This document shows, one piece after another, positions 19,297-28,778 of a DNA stretch of 64,000 bases (position 1 is its first letter; each line of letters begins with the position of its first letter). The position numbers and the translations under genes were made by a program. The notes under the pieces were generated by a model. It was not told the origin of the DNA. It saw nothing but the letters and a program-made list of their open reading frames with translations, and did no database searches. The DNA comes from Duganella rivi (GTDB lineage: Bacteria > Pseudomonadota > Gammaproteobacteria > Burkholderiales > Burkholderiaceae_D), in the NCBI RefSeq assembly GCF_009857435.1, contig NZ_WWCK01000002.1, positions 682,001 to 746,000 of the forward strand, written 5' to 3'.

Positions 19297-22296
19297 ATGA
19301 CTACACTCGCTACCCGCAACACCATCATGCGCCTGGCCGTGGCCAGCGCTTGCAGCTGGATCGCCGTATCGGCCGCACATGCACAGCAAGCCGCAGCCGC
19401 CGCCGACGCGCAAGCGCAATCGCAAGCCGACAGCACCCAAGCCGCACCGGCCGCCGCCACCGAACCGGAAGCCAAGGTTGACAACGTGGTGACCGTATCG
19501 GGCTCGCGCATCTCGGCGCGCGGCTTCACCCAGCCTACGCCGACCACCGTGCTGAGCTCCGAGGACTTGGCCAAGACCGCCAAGCCTAACCTGTTCAACG
19601 CGATTGCCGAACTGCCTGCACTGCAAGGCAGCACCGGCCGCACCACCAGCACCAACAGCACCTCGAGCGGCATCCAGGGCTTGTCGTCGCTGTCGCTGCG
19701 CGGCCTCGGCCCGATCCGCACCCTGACGCTGCTGGACGGCCAGCGCGTAGTCGGCGCCAACGTCACCGGCGTAACGGACGTCAGCCAATTCCCGCAGCTG
19801 CTGGTCAAGCGCGTGGACGTGGTGACCGGCGGCGCCTCGGCATCGTACGGTTCGGACGCCATCGGCGGTGTGGTCAACTTCGTCACCGATAAAAAATTCG
19901 AAGGCTTCAAATTCAATGTGGAAGGCGGCCAAACCACCTACCACGACGACAAGAACGGCACGCTGCAAGCGGCCTTTGGCAAGGCCTTCATGGACGACCG
20001 CCTGCACGTCACCGGCAGCGTGGAGTATGGCCGCGAGAAGGGCATCGAGTCGCCGGGCTTTGGCGAGGTTGGCCCGAACGGCCGTACGTGGTACAAGAAC
20101 CCTGCATATCAAGTGCGTCCGCTGAGCGCGACCACCGACGGCAAGCCGCAGTACACCGTGATCGAACACGCGCAGCAGTACCAGTACGCCAAGTACGGCC
20201 TGATTACCAACGGGCCGCTGCAAGGCACGGCGTTCGGCTTGAATGGCGAACCGTATAAATTCAACTATGGCTCCAACGGCGTACCGACCGGCACCGGCGC
20301 GGTCACCGGCTGCGTCAATCCATTCTGTATCGGCGGCGATTTGAGCGGCAGCGTCGGCGCCGGCACCAACCTGGCGATGGACTTGACGCGCCAGGTGGGC
20401 TATACCCGCGTGGGCTTTGATATCAGCCCTGATCACGAAATCTACTTCACCGCCAACTTCGGCAAAGTGAAGTCGCACTTCTCGCCGAATCCCGGCGCGG
20501 CCAAGAACGCCAACCTGACCATCCAGTGCTCGAACCCCTACCTGCCGGCGTCCATCGCGGCGGCATGCGCGGCGAATAACATCACCAGCTTCCAGTACGG
20601 TACGGCCAACGCCATCTTCCCGGAGAATATCAACGTTTATCCGACCCGCGAGATGCGCCGCGCAGTGGTGGGTGCGAACGGCCGCTTCCCGCTGCTGGGC
20701 AAAGAGTGGAGCTATGACGCTTACGTAGAACGCGGCATCAACTTCACCGACATCATCGTCAAGGACATGACGCTGAATGCGCGCTACAACGCCGCTATCG
20801 ATGCGGTGAGACTGGCCGACGGCAGCATCGCCTGCCGCAACGAGGCGGCGCGCGCTGCCGGCTGCGTCCCGCTCAACATCATCGGCAATGTGCCGGTCAG
20901 CGCCGCCGCATGGGGCTACGTCGCGCCGGAAAACGGCCCGCAGCAGCACACCCGCCAGCAGCAGGACGTCGGCAGCTTCAATATCAACGGCGAAGCGTTT
21001 GAATCGTGGGCCGGCCCAATCGCCGTGGCGACCGGCGCCGAGTGGCGCCGCGAGAGCTATCGCGTCAGCGGCGACCCATACGGCAACGGTGTGTGGCCTG
21101 ATACCCCGAACACCGCGCAGTATCCGGCTGACCCGGTGCTGAACTCCACCGTCGGCAACAACTGGTACGCTGGTAACTACCACAACGCGTCCGGCACCTA
21201 CAACGTGCGCGAGGCCTACCTTGAGCTCAACGTGCCGGTGCTGAAGTCCGCAACCTGGGGCGAGGCGAATATCAACCTGGCCGACCGCCACACCAAGTAC
21301 AGCACCTCCGGCCACGTGGAAAGCTGGAAGCTGGGCGGTAGCTGGAAGACCGGCATCGACGGCCTGCGCCTGCGCGCCGTGACCTCGAAAGACGTGCGCG
21401 CGCCGAACTTGAGCGAACTGTATGCTGCGGCGGTGGTGGTGAATAACATCGTCCAGTACCAAGGCAACACCGTCACCATCCAGCAGCGCACCGTGGGTAA
21501 CACCAAGCTGCGTCCTGAAATCGCGCGCAACAATATCTTCGGCGTGGTGCTGGATCGCCCGTCGTGGGCGCCCGGCTTCAGCGCTTCGGTCGACTACTTC
21601 GACATCAAGTTGAACGGCATGATCTCGTCGCTGACGGCGCAGCAGGAAGTCGACCTGTGCGTGGCCGGCAACCAGGAAATCTGCGGCGCGATGTCGCTGA
21701 ATAATCCGGTCACCACCAATAACTACGTGACGGTACAAGCCTTCAACCTGGCTTCGCTGCATAGCAAGGGCTACGATCTGGAAGCGTCGTACCGCATGAA
21801 CCTGAAGGACTGGAACCTGCCGGGCCGCTTCACGGTGCGTGGCCTGGTGACCCGCAATATCAGCTTCCTGACCGATGCCGGCGTGGTAGGCACCATTCCA
21901 TCGGAAGGCGCGGGCAATAACCTCGGCAACACGCCGCGCTGGAAAGGCCTGATGTCTCAGTCGTGGGACACCGACAAGTACAGCCTGACGCTGACCCAGC
22001 GCTGGATCAGCAGCGGCAAGTACAGCAACGAGTTCATCGAGTGCCAGACCAACTGCCCGGTATCGACCGTGATCCACCCGACCATCTACAACAACCACAT
22101 GAAGGGCGCCTTCTACTGGGACTTGGGCGGCACCTGGAAAGTCGCGGATAAAACCACGGCCTTCTTCAAGATCGACAATATCGGCAACGTCGATCCAGTG
22201 GCCGCACCGCAGACCAACCTGAGCTACGGTATCAACCCGGCGCTGTACGATGTGATCGGCCGCGTGTATCGCGTTGGTGTGCGCTACAACTTCTAA
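19297..22296 (+). CDS. TonB-dependent outer-membrane receptor
   Basis: A 999-residue receptor with a signal peptide (cleavage after AHA, near residue 30), a Gln/Ala-rich spacer, a plug domain (VVTVSGSRI TonB-box-like start, LRGLGPIRTLTLLDG, GGASASYGSDAIGGVVNF) and a long beta-barrel ending in the terminal phenylalanine needed for outer-membrane insertion (VGVRYNF). The type is common for oligosaccharide uptake in plant-polymer degraders. TGGAG lies 6 bases before the ATG at 19297, favouring it over the ATG at 19285. It starts 33 bases after gluconokinase and ends 3 bases before the permease, so its ligand is probably a glucose- or gluconate-containing oligosaccharide. Confidence 0.93.
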   Translation: MTTLATRNTIMRLAVASACSWIAVSAAHAQQAAAAADAQAQSQADSTQAAPAAATEPEAKVDNVVTVSGSRISARGFTQPTPTTVLSSEDLAKTAKPNLFNAIAELPALQGSTGRTTSTNSTSSGIQGLSSLSLRGLGPIRTLTLLDGQRVVGANVTGVTDVSQFPQLLVKRVDVVTGGASASYGSDAIGGVVNFVTDKKFEGFKFNVEGGQTTYHDDKNGTLQAAFGKAFMDDRLHVTGSVEYGREKGIESPGFGEVGPNGRTWYKNPAYQVRPLSATTDGKPQYTVIEHAQQYQYAKYGLITNGPLQGTAFGLNGEPYKFNYGSNGVPTGTGAVTGCVNPFCIGGDLSGSVGAGTNLAMDLTRQVGYTRVGFDISPDHEIYFTANFGKVKSHFSPNPGAAKNANLTIQCSNPYLPASIAAACAANNITSFQYGTANAIFPENINVYPTREMRRAVVGANGRFPLLGKEWSYDAYVERGINFTDIIVKDMTLNARYNAAIDAVRLADGSIACRNEAARAAGCVPLNIIGNVPVSAAAWGYVAPENGPQQHTRQQQDVGSFNINGEAFESWAGPIAVATGAEWRRESYRVSGDPYGNGVWPDTPNTAQYPADPVLNSTVGNNWYAGNYHNASGTYNVREAYLELNVPVLKSATWGEANINLADRHTKYSTSGHVESWKLGGSWKTGIDGLRLRAVTSKDVRAPNLSELYAAAVVVNNIVQYQGNTVTIQQRTVGNTKLRPEIARNNIFGVVLDRPSWAPGFSASVDYFDIKLNGMISSLTAQQEVDLCVAGNQEICGAMSLNNPVTTNNYVTVQAFNLASLHSKGYDLEASYRMNLKDWNLPGRFTVRGLVTRNISFLTDAGVVGTIPSEGAGNNLGNTPRWKGLMSQSWDTDKYSLTLTQRWISSGKYSNEFIECQTNCPVSTVIHPTIYNNHMKGAFYWDLGGTWKVADKTTAFFKIDNIGNVDPVAAPQTNLSYGINPALYDVIGRVYRVGVRYNF

Positions 22297-22299
22297 ACC

Positions 22300-23667
22300 A
22301 TGACTATCACCAGTCCGTTGGCGGCGCTCCTTGGAGTGACGCCGGCTGCGTGGGCGCTGATCGCCGTGGCATTGGCGGTCGGTTCGCTCACGCTGCTGAT
22401 TGCATGGGCCAAGGTGCAACCGCTGCTGGCATTTGTGGCGGCGGCGCTGATTGCGGCCCTGCTGTTGGGGATGCCGATGGAGAGCATCCCCAAATCCATC
22501 GACAAAGGCATAGGCGATCTGCTTGGATCGCTGATCGTGATCGTCTGCCTTGGCGCGGTGTTCGGCAAGCTGATTGCCGATAGCGGGGCGGCGCAGCGCA
22601 TTGCCGCTTACCTGATCGGCGTGTTCGGCTCCGCGCGCATGCCGGTGGCCTTGACGCTGACCGGCTTCGTGGCCGGCATTCCCCTGTACTACAACGTCGG
22701 CTTTGTGTTGCTGGTGCCGCTGGTGTTCTCGCTGGTCTATCAAAGCGGCCGGCCTGCGGTGGCGATGGCGATCCCGCTGCTGTGCGGGCTGTCGATAGCG
22801 CACGGCTTCCTGCCGCCGCATCCATCGCCCACGGCGCTGGTGGCGCAGTTCCATGCCGATATGGGCCGCACGCTGTTCTACGGGATGATGGTGGCCGTGC
22901 CGACCTTGATTATCGCCGGGCCGCTGTTCGCCATGACGCTCAAGCGCATCAAGGCCGAACCTGCGCCGATGTTCCGTACCGGCTTGCGCGACGAGGCGGA
23001 GCTTCCCGGTGTGTTCAACAGCTTTGCGACGGCGCTGCTGCCGGTGTGGCTACTGGCTGCCGCCACTGCTGCCGGCGCCATGCCGATTGAAGATCCGGCG
23101 TTGAAATCGCTGGTGGCCTTCCTCGCCAATCCCATGATCGTGATGCTGATTGCCTTGCTGGTGGCGGTGTGCACGCTGGGCTTGGCGCGCGGGCAGAAGC
23201 TGCCGGTGCTGATGTCTGGCGCGCAGGACGCCCTGCGCGATATCGCGCCTATCCTGCTGGTGATTGCCGGCGCGGGCGCGTTGAAGCAGGTGCTGGTCGA
23301 TTCCGGCGTCAGCGCGCAACTGGGATCGCAGCTTGGTGCGCTGCCGGTGCCGCCGCTGGTGCTTGGCTGGCTGGTGGCGACGCTGATCCGCATCTGTCTC
23401 GGCTCCGCCACGGTGGCGGGGCTGACGGCGGCCGGCATTGTCGCGCCGGTGGTGCAGGCCTCCGGCATCGATCCGGCCTTGATGGTGCTGGCGATAGGCG
23501 CCGGCAGTTTGATGTGCAGCCACGTGAACGACTCCGGCTTCTGGATGTTCAAGGAGTACTTCGGGCTGTCGCTGAAGGATACCTTCCGTTCGTGGACGTT
23601 GATGGAAACGCTGGTCGGCGTGTTCGGGCTTATCTTCGTATTGATTCTTTCTGCCTTTTTGGGGTAA
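22300..23667 (+). CDS. Gluconate:H+ symporter, GntP family
   Basis: A 455-residue inner-membrane permease with about 12-14 hydrophobic segments. The GntP-family landmarks AHGFLPPHPSPTALV, GTLFYG-like RTLFYGMMVAVP and MCSHVNDSGFWMFKEYFGLS are present. The family carries gluconate and related aldonates into the cytoplasm with protons. It starts 3 bases after the receptor stop with little Shine-Dalgarno, implying translational coupling. Gluconokinase at the head of the operon supplies the next step. Confidence 0.95.
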   Translation: MTITSPLAALLGVTPAAWALIAVALAVGSLTLLIAWAKVQPLLAFVAAALIAALLLGMPMESIPKSIDKGIGDLLGSLIVIVCLGAVFGKLIADSGAAQRIAAYLIGVFGSARMPVALTLTGFVAGIPLYYNVGFVLLVPLVFSLVYQSGRPAVAMAIPLLCGLSIAHGFLPPHPSPTALVAQFHADMGRTLFYGMMVAVPTLIIAGPLFAMTLKRIKAEPAPMFRTGLRDEAELPGVFNSFATALLPVWLLAAATAAGAMPIEDPALKSLVAFLANPMIVMLIALLVAVCTLGLARGQKLPVLMSGAQDALRDIAPILLVIAGAGALKQVLVDSGVSAQLGSQLGALPVPPLVLGWLVATLIRICLGSATVAGLTAAGIVAPVVQASGIDPALMVLAIGAGSLMCSHVNDSGFWMFKEYFGLSLKDTFRSWTLMETLVGVFGLIFVLILSAFLG

Positions 23668-23670
23668 CAG

Positions 23671-26600
23671 ATGAAAGCAATGTTGAATATGCTGGCCGCA
23701 GCAGCTCTTGCTGCGCCCTTGCTGGTGCAGGCCGCGTCGGTGTCGGCCTACCAAACCATGCCGGACGATCCGCGCGCGGTCAAAGTGAAAGCCGTCGGCG
23801 ACGGCCGCGCCGACGATAGCGCGGCGATACAGGATGCGCTGAACGCCGCCGCCAACCAGGGCGAGGGCGGGGTGGTGTTCCTGCCGTCCGGCCGCTATCG
23901 CATTACCCGTTCGCTGCTGGTGCCGCTGGCGGTGCGCTTGTATGGCGTCGGCCCTACGCGGCCGGTGCTGGTGCTGGGCGCGAACACGCCGGGCTTCCAG
24001 AAGGGCGTCGCGAACATGGTGGTGTTCACCGGCGGCGACCAGTACACGGTCGGCAAGGTGCCGGTGCCGGTGAAAAGCGCGGTGCCGTATAGCGAGAATG
24101 TGCGCGATGCGAATTCGTCGACCTTCTATTCGGCGATGAGCAATGTGGATTTTGAAATCGGCGACGGCAACCCGGCCGCCGCTGCGGTGCGCCTGCGTAC
24201 CGCTCAGCACTCGTACTTGAGCCACATGGACTTCCACATCGGTTCCGGCCTGGCCGGCGTGTACATGGTCGGCAACGAGAGCTTCGACCTGAAATTCTAC
24301 GGCGGCCGTTACGGCATCCTGACCGAGAAGACCTCGCCGGCGTGGCAGTACACGCTGATGGACTCCACCTTTGAAGGCCAGCGCGAAGCAGCAATACGCG
24401 GCCACGAGGCCGGCCTCACGCTGGTGAATACCACCATCCGCAATACGCCGGTGGGGATAGAAATGAGCCGTGGCTACGGCGATTGGCTATGGGGCAAGGA
24501 CGTGCGCTTTGAGAACGTCTCCAAGGCGGCGGTCATTATCAGCAACGAGGATAACGTCTACACGCAGGTCGGCTTCGACAACGCGACGGCGAAGAACGTG
24601 CCGGTGTTTGCGCGCTTCCGCGATAGCGGCAAGACCGTGCCCGGTTACGGCCCTACGTACCAAATCAGCGAGTTCAATTATGGCTTGACGTTGCCGGGTC
24701 TCGGCAGCGTCGGCAAGTTCGCCACCAACGTCAAAGGCGCGGCCTTGAAAGCGCTGCCCGCACCACGCGCTCCGGTGATGCGTACGCTGCCGGCTACCAG
24801 GCAGTGGGCCAGTGTCCGCAGCTACGGCGCGGTGGGCGACGGCGTGACCGACGATACCGCAGCCGTCCAGAAAGCCATCGACGCCAATCGCGTGGTGTAT
24901 CTGCCGCTGGGCTTCTACCTGGTGCAGGACACCATCCGCCTGAAACCCGACACGGTGCTGATTGGCCTGCATCCCGGCGTAACGCAACTGGTGCTGCCGA
25001 ACGGCGCGCCGGCCTACGCTGGCACGGACGGGCCGAAGGCGCTGCTGGAAAGTGCCAAGGGCGGCGATGCTATCGTCACCGGTTTCGGTCTCGCCACCGG
25101 CGAAGTCAATCCGCGCGCGACGGCGCTGCTGTGGAAAGCCGGCGCCGATTCGCTGGTGGACGATATCCGCATCCAGGGCGGCCACGGCACGCGGCTGTAC
25201 GACGGCAAGCGCCGCGATCCTTATCAGAAGTCGGCCAACTTCGATCCGACGCTGCATTGGGATCGCCAGTATCCGAGCATCTGGGTGACCGATGGCGGCG
25301 GCGGTACGTTTGTCGCGTGCTGGACGCCGAGCACCTTTGCGCAGGCGGGCTTCTACGTCTCCAACACCAAAACGCCGGGCAAGGTGTACGAACTGTCGGC
25401 CGAACACCACATCCGCGCCGAGATTGTGCTCGATAACGTCGAGAACTGGGAATTCCTCGCGCCGCAAACGGAGCAGGAGGTGCGCGACGGGATGGATGCG
25501 GTGTCGCTGGAAATCCGCAACTCGCACAACATCACCTTTGCCAACTACCACGCGTACCGCGTCACGCGCTCGATCAAGCCGGCCGTGGCGGCGGTGAAGA
25601 TGACTAACTCGGGCAATATCCGCTTCCGCAACGTGCACGTGAACGCGGAAAGCGGTTTCGCCACTTGCGACGACAACGGCTGCGGTACCTATCTGCGCGC
25701 CAGCAAGTACCCGTTCGAGAATACCTTGCAGGATCTGACGCGCAAGCAGGAAGTGCGCGAGCATGAATTCGCGGTGCTCGATATCGGCCCGGCGGCAGCA
25801 GCCGCAGCAGCCGCTACACCGCCGGCCACGCAGAAAGTCGACAAGCTGGAAGGCGACTTTTATTCCATCGCCGGCGCGGCTGTCGATGCGCAAGGCAAGC
25901 TGTATTTTGTCGATCGCCGTTTCAACCGCATTTACAGCTGGTCGAAAGAGGGCGGACTGGCGGTGGTGCGCGATGCGCCTTTGGATCCGGTGAATCTCGC
26001 CATCGATAACAGTGGCGCGATCATGGTGGTGTCGTCGGCCGGGCCGGAGGGCACGGTGTACTCGTTCCGTCCCGAGCAGCCGGCCGGCCCGATCACCATC
26101 ATCAAACCGACGCCGGCGAAAGCCAATGCCGGCGGGCGGGTGGTGGTGCCGGTGAACTTCTGGCAGAACGGCGAGTTCCGCGACCAGCTTAATTTCGATA
26201 CCTACGAATTCACCACGCTGGCCGAGATGTTCGCGCGCGACGTGGCGCTGCCCAAGCAGCGCGAATACGTATCGCCGGACGGCAGCCTGGTGCTGCCGGC
26301 TTACCGCGTCTTCAAGCAAGGGCCGAACGACCATCTGGGCTACCGCTTCTCCGATACGCTGGACACGCACGGCCTGGTATCGGCCGGCGCCAATGGCCGC
26401 GTGGTGTTCACCAACGGTTCAGAGAACCGTACCTTCAGCGGCGTGATCGGCGCGGGCGGCGGCATCACGGACCTCAAGCTGGCGGCCAATCGCGGCGGCG
26501 AGAGCGCGGCGGTGGACCATGCGGGCAATGTGTACGTCGCCAACGGCCAGGTATTCGTCTACGCGCCGGACGGCAAGGAGATCGGCCGCATCGATGTGCC

Positions 26601-26703
26601 GGAACGCCCGCTGCAACTGATCTTCGGCGGTGCAGACAAGCGCACGCTGTTCATCCTTACCCATCATTCGCTGTACGCGACAGGAGTGTTCCATGCGCAG
26701 TAA
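23671..26703 (+). CDS. Exported double beta-helix protein (pectate-lyase-3/GH55-like) with C-terminal propeller-like region
   Basis: A 1010-residue exported protein with a signal peptide (cleavage near A22). Two pectate-lyase-3 type right-handed beta-helices are recognisable by paired start motifs: VKAVGDGRADDSAAIQDAL with VVFLPSGRYRI near residue 30, and RSYGAVGDGVTDDTAAVQKAI with VVYLPLGFYLV near residue 385. This twin-helix layout is that of GH55 beta-1,3-glucanases and their relatives. From about residue 725 a separate part repeats VDAQGKLYFVDRRFNRIYSW, AIDNSGAIMVVSS and VDHAGNVYVANG, like an SMP-30/NHL propeller of the lactonase type. Together with gluconokinase and the gluconate permease, release and lactone opening of glucose-derived units is possible, but activity is inference. 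It overlaps the next gene by 11 bases. Confidence 0.8.
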   Translation: MKAMLNMLAAAALAAPLLVQAASVSAYQTMPDDPRAVKVKAVGDGRADDSAAIQDALNAAANQGEGGVVFLPSGRYRITRSLLVPLAVRLYGVGPTRPVLVLGANTPGFQKGVANMVVFTGGDQYTVGKVPVPVKSAVPYSENVRDANSSTFYSAMSNVDFEIGDGNPAAAAVRLRTAQHSYLSHMDFHIGSGLAGVYMVGNESFDLKFYGGRYGILTEKTSPAWQYTLMDSTFEGQREAAIRGHEAGLTLVNTTIRNTPVGIEMSRGYGDWLWGKDVRFENVSKAAVIISNEDNVYTQVGFDNATAKNVPVFARFRDSGKTVPGYGPTYQISEFNYGLTLPGLGSVGKFATNVKGAALKALPAPRAPVMRTLPATRQWASVRSYGAVGDGVTDDTAAVQKAIDANRVVYLPLGFYLVQDTIRLKPDTVLIGLHPGVTQLVLPNGAPAYAGTDGPKALLESAKGGDAIVTGFGLATGEVNPRATALLWKAGADSLVDDIRIQGGHGTRLYDGKRRDPYQKSANFDPTLHWDRQYPSIWVTDGGGGTFVACWTPSTFAQAGFYVSNTKTPGKVYELSAEHHIRAEIVLDNVENWEFLAPQTEQEVRDGMDAVSLEIRNSHNITFANYHAYRVTRSIKPAVAAVKMTNSGNIRFRNVHVNAESGFATCDDNGCGTYLRASKYPFENTLQDLTRKQEVREHEFAVLDIGPAAAAAAAATPPATQKVDKLEGDFYSIAGAAVDAQGKLYFVDRRFNRIYSWSKEGGLAVVRDAPLDPVNLAIDNSGAIMVVSSAGPEGTVYSFRPEQPAGPITIIKPTPAKANAGGRVVVPVNFWQNGEFRDQLNFDTYEFTTLAEMFARDVALPKQREYVSPDGSLVLPAYRVFKQGPNDHLGYRFSDTLDTHGLVSAGANGRVVFTNGSENRTFSGVIGAGGGITDLKLAANRGGESAAVDHAGNVYVANGQVFVYAPDGKEIGRIDVPERPLQLIFGGADKRTLFILTHHSLYATGVFHAQ

Positions 26704-27568
26704 GTTATTCGTGATGTTGCTGGCGCTGTGCGCGCACGCCGGCGCACAGCAACTGCCGCTGTGGCCCGAGGGCGCGCCCGGCTCCGAGCAGCGCCGCAAC
26801 GAGGCGGAGAAGGTGGAGAACACCTACGTCAGTAATATCCACGCGCCGTCGCTGACGGTGGTGCGCGCCAATCCGCGTCACGCCAATGGCGCCGCCGTCA
26901 TCATCGTGCCGGGCGGAGGGCATCGCATGCTGGTGTGGCAGAACGAGGGCATGGTAGCGGCCAAGTCGCTCAACCGCTCCGGCGTGACGGCGTTCGTGTT
27001 GAAGTACCGTCTGGCGCGCGACCAGGGCTCATCCTACTCGATTGAAAACGATGCGGCGGCCGACCTGCGGCGCGCCGTGCGCTGGGTGCGTGCCCACGCG
27101 GCGCAGTACGGCGTCGATCCGCATCGCCTGGGCATCATGGGATTCTCGGCCGGCGGCGAGCTGGTATCGCTGGTGGCGGACAACCCCGAACCATCGCCGC
27201 CGGCGCGGCAGGACGCGATCGACAAGCTGAGCGCGCGGCCGGATTTCCAGGTGCTGGTCTATCCCGGCCCGCTGGGTTCGCCTGCCAAGGCGGCGCAAAA
27301 CGCGCCACCGGCGTTCATCGTCGCCGGTTCCAACGACAAGTGCTGCATGCCGCCAGCGCTGAACCTGTACCAGCAACTGGTGGCGGCCGGCGTATCGGCC
27401 GAGCTTCACTTGTATGCCGATACCGACCACGCTTTCAACATGGGCCAGCGTTCGGAGCGTCTGTCCGACGTGCACTGGCCGGACCGCCTGGCGGACTGGC
27501 TCAGCGATAGCGGCTGGCTGATTCCGCACAACGGCCAGCCGCCGCTGGGCGTGCCGTCGCCGCAGTAG
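26693..27568 (+). CDS. Exported alpha/beta-hydrolase, acetylxylan/feruloyl-esterase-like
   Basis: A 291-residue protein with a signal peptide (cleavage after AGA, near residue 18). The alpha/beta-hydrolase core shows VPGGGHRML as the oxyanion region, the nucleophile elbow GFSAGGE (S152), an acid in the SNDKCC region and a histidine in DTDHAFNMG. It resembles BD-FAE-type esterases that remove acetyl or feruloyl groups from plant polysaccharide. AGGAG precedes the ATG at 26693, inside the last codons of the beta-helix gene. It closes the gluconokinase operon, where it would deacylate substrate for the upstream enzyme. Confidence 0.88.
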   Translation: MRSKLFVMLLALCAHAGAQQLPLWPEGAPGSEQRRNEAEKVENTYVSNIHAPSLTVVRANPRHANGAAVIIVPGGGHRMLVWQNEGMVAAKSLNRSGVTAFVLKYRLARDQGSSYSIENDAAADLRRAVRWVRAHAAQYGVDPHRLGIMGFSAGGELVSLVADNPEPSPPARQDAIDKLSARPDFQVLVYPGPLGSPAKAAQNAPPAFIVAGSNDKCCMPPALNLYQQLVAAGVSAELHLYADTDHAFNMGQRSERLSDVHWPDRLADWLSDSGWLIPHNGQPPLGVPSPQ

Positions 27569-27574
27569 AGTTGC

Positions 27575-27611
27575 GCGGCCGCCACTAAGTGCGCCACCGC
27601 ACGGCGGCCGC
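27575..27611. terminator. Stem-loop after the gluconokinase operon
   Basis: GCGGCCGCC (27575-27583) pairs perfectly with GGCGGCCGC (27603-27611) around a 19-base loop, 7 bases after the esterase stop. There is no T tract, so it could be a 3'-end stabilising hairpin rather than an intrinsic terminator. Confidence 0.4.
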
Positions 27612-27658
27612 TGCGGTAGAATCCGAGAATTGGATTTTATCCATTTCAGGAGGCAGTG

Positions 27659-27904
27659 ATGTCTACCACGCAAACTTTCCGCCCCGATCACCAATCGTCC
27701 GAGGTGGTGGAGGCCGGCATCGAGCGGGCCGACCGGGTTGGCCCCGAGATCGCGGCCGCGTATCTGAGCCACCGGGGCGTGCTGGAAAGCGTTATCAAGC
27801 GCGTTGTTTCCGAGCCGGAACATCGGCGCAATCCTGGCCGCTTGCGCTCGCGCGACGAGCGCCAGATCGAAGAATCCTCGCGCAGCAGTAAGTTCAAGCC
27901 TTAA
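27659..27904 (+). CDS. Small hypothetical protein (81 aa)
   Basis: An 81-residue hydrophilic protein with no signal peptide or membrane segment and no family I recognise. CAGGAGG lies 6 bases before the ATG at 27659, a near-perfect ribosome binding site, which is the main support. The middle (EAGIERADRVGPEIAAAYLSHRGVLESVIKRVV) looks helical, and the C-terminal third is rich in Arg, Glu and Ser and probably disordered. It is a single transcription unit before a Crp/Fnr-type regulator. Function unknown. Confidence 0.65.
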   Translation: MSTTQTFRPDHQSSEVVEAGIERADRVGPEIAAAYLSHRGVLESVIKRVVSEPEHRRNPGRLRSRDERQIEESSRSSKFKP

Positions 27905-27970
27905 GTTTCTCGTAGGATCAGGCTGACAACGGCCTATGTTCCCAACCTACATAAGTCCTATACGTGCTCC

Positions 27971-27976
27971 TATAAT
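27971..27976 (+). promoter_or_regulatory. Candidate -10 box of the Crp/Fnr-type regulator
   Basis: A perfect TATAAT lies 59 bases before the regulator ATG. No good -35 hexamer is visible at 16-18 bases upstream, so the promoter may be activator-dependent or the match may be chance. Confidence 0.3.
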
Positions 27977-28034
27977 CGAGCGCACATAGCGGCGATATAG
28001 TGCAACTCACCGATACTTATTGATGAGGCACGAT

Positions 28035-28778
28035 ATGTACGCAGCTAACCAGACCACTGTTTCCGCCAGCATCCCACGTGCGATGCAGCAGACCGCAGCA
28101 CCCGCCGTCAGCCTGATCGGGGCACAACAAAACGAATTGCTGCGCGCCCTGTCGCGCGAAGAACTGGTGGATTTATTTGCGCATCTCGATCTGGTGCCGC
28201 TGAACCCAGGCAAGCGCCTGTTCGACACCGGCGAGGTGATGGAGTACGCCTACTTCCCGACCAACGCCATCGTCTCGCTGCAATACGAAACCGAGGACGG
28301 CGGCGCTGCCGAAGTGGCCGTAGTGGGCCGCGAGGGCGTGGTCGGCGTTTCCATGTATGAGAACGAGCGCGCCAATTGCAGCGCCGTGGTGCAGGCTGCC
28401 GGCTACGGCTACCGCATCAAGTCGGCCGTGCTGCGCCAGGCATTCTTTGGCGGCGGCGCGCTGGCCCAGCAACTGATGCGCCATACCAGCGCCTTGTTTG
28501 CACAACTGGCTCAGACCGTGGCCGGCGTCCGTCACGGGAGCATCGAGCAGCGCTTGTGCCGCTGGCTGCTGGAGCGTCTGGATCGTTCCCTGTCCAACGA
28601 GTTGAAAGTAACGCAGGAGATGATCGCCAACCTGCTGGGCGTGCGTCGCGAATCGATCACCTGCTGCGCCGGCAAGCTGCAAGAAGAAGGCTTGATCGAA
28701 TACCGCCGCGGCACCGTCACGGTGCTTGACCGCCACGGCATGGAACGCCGCGCCGGCGGTTGCTATTCCCCTTCCTAA
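28035..28778 (+). CDS. Crp/Fnr family transcriptional regulator
   Basis: A 247-residue regulator with an N-terminal cyclic-nucleotide-binding-fold domain (about 40-150; RLFDTGEVMEYAYFPTNAIVSL, VGREGVVGVSMY) and a C-terminal winged helix (EMIANLLGVRRESITCCAGKLQEEGLIEYRRG, about 195-235). It lacks the Fnr cysteine cluster and the canonical cAMP-contact residues, so its ligand is unknown; many such proteins in this group sense redox or nothing obvious. TGAGG precedes the ATG at 28035. It stands alone, with no partner gene in the same direction. Confidence 0.9.
   Translation: MYAANQTTVSASIPRAMQQTAAPAVSLIGAQQNELLRALSREELVDLFAHLDLVPLNPGKRLFDTGEVMEYAYFPTNAIVSLQYETEDGGAAEVAVVGREGVVGVSMYENERANCSAVVQAAGYGYRIKSAVLRQAFFGGGALAQQLMRHTSALFAQLAQTVAGVRHGSIEQRLCRWLLERLDRSLSNELKVTQEMIANLLGVRRESITCCAGKLQEEGLIEYRRGTVTVLDRHGMERRAGGCYSPS

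Noticed and set aside
19177..22854. 1225-residue minus-strand open frame opposite the TonB receptor
   Set aside because: Spans three real genes on the other strand and has biased composition without any motif.
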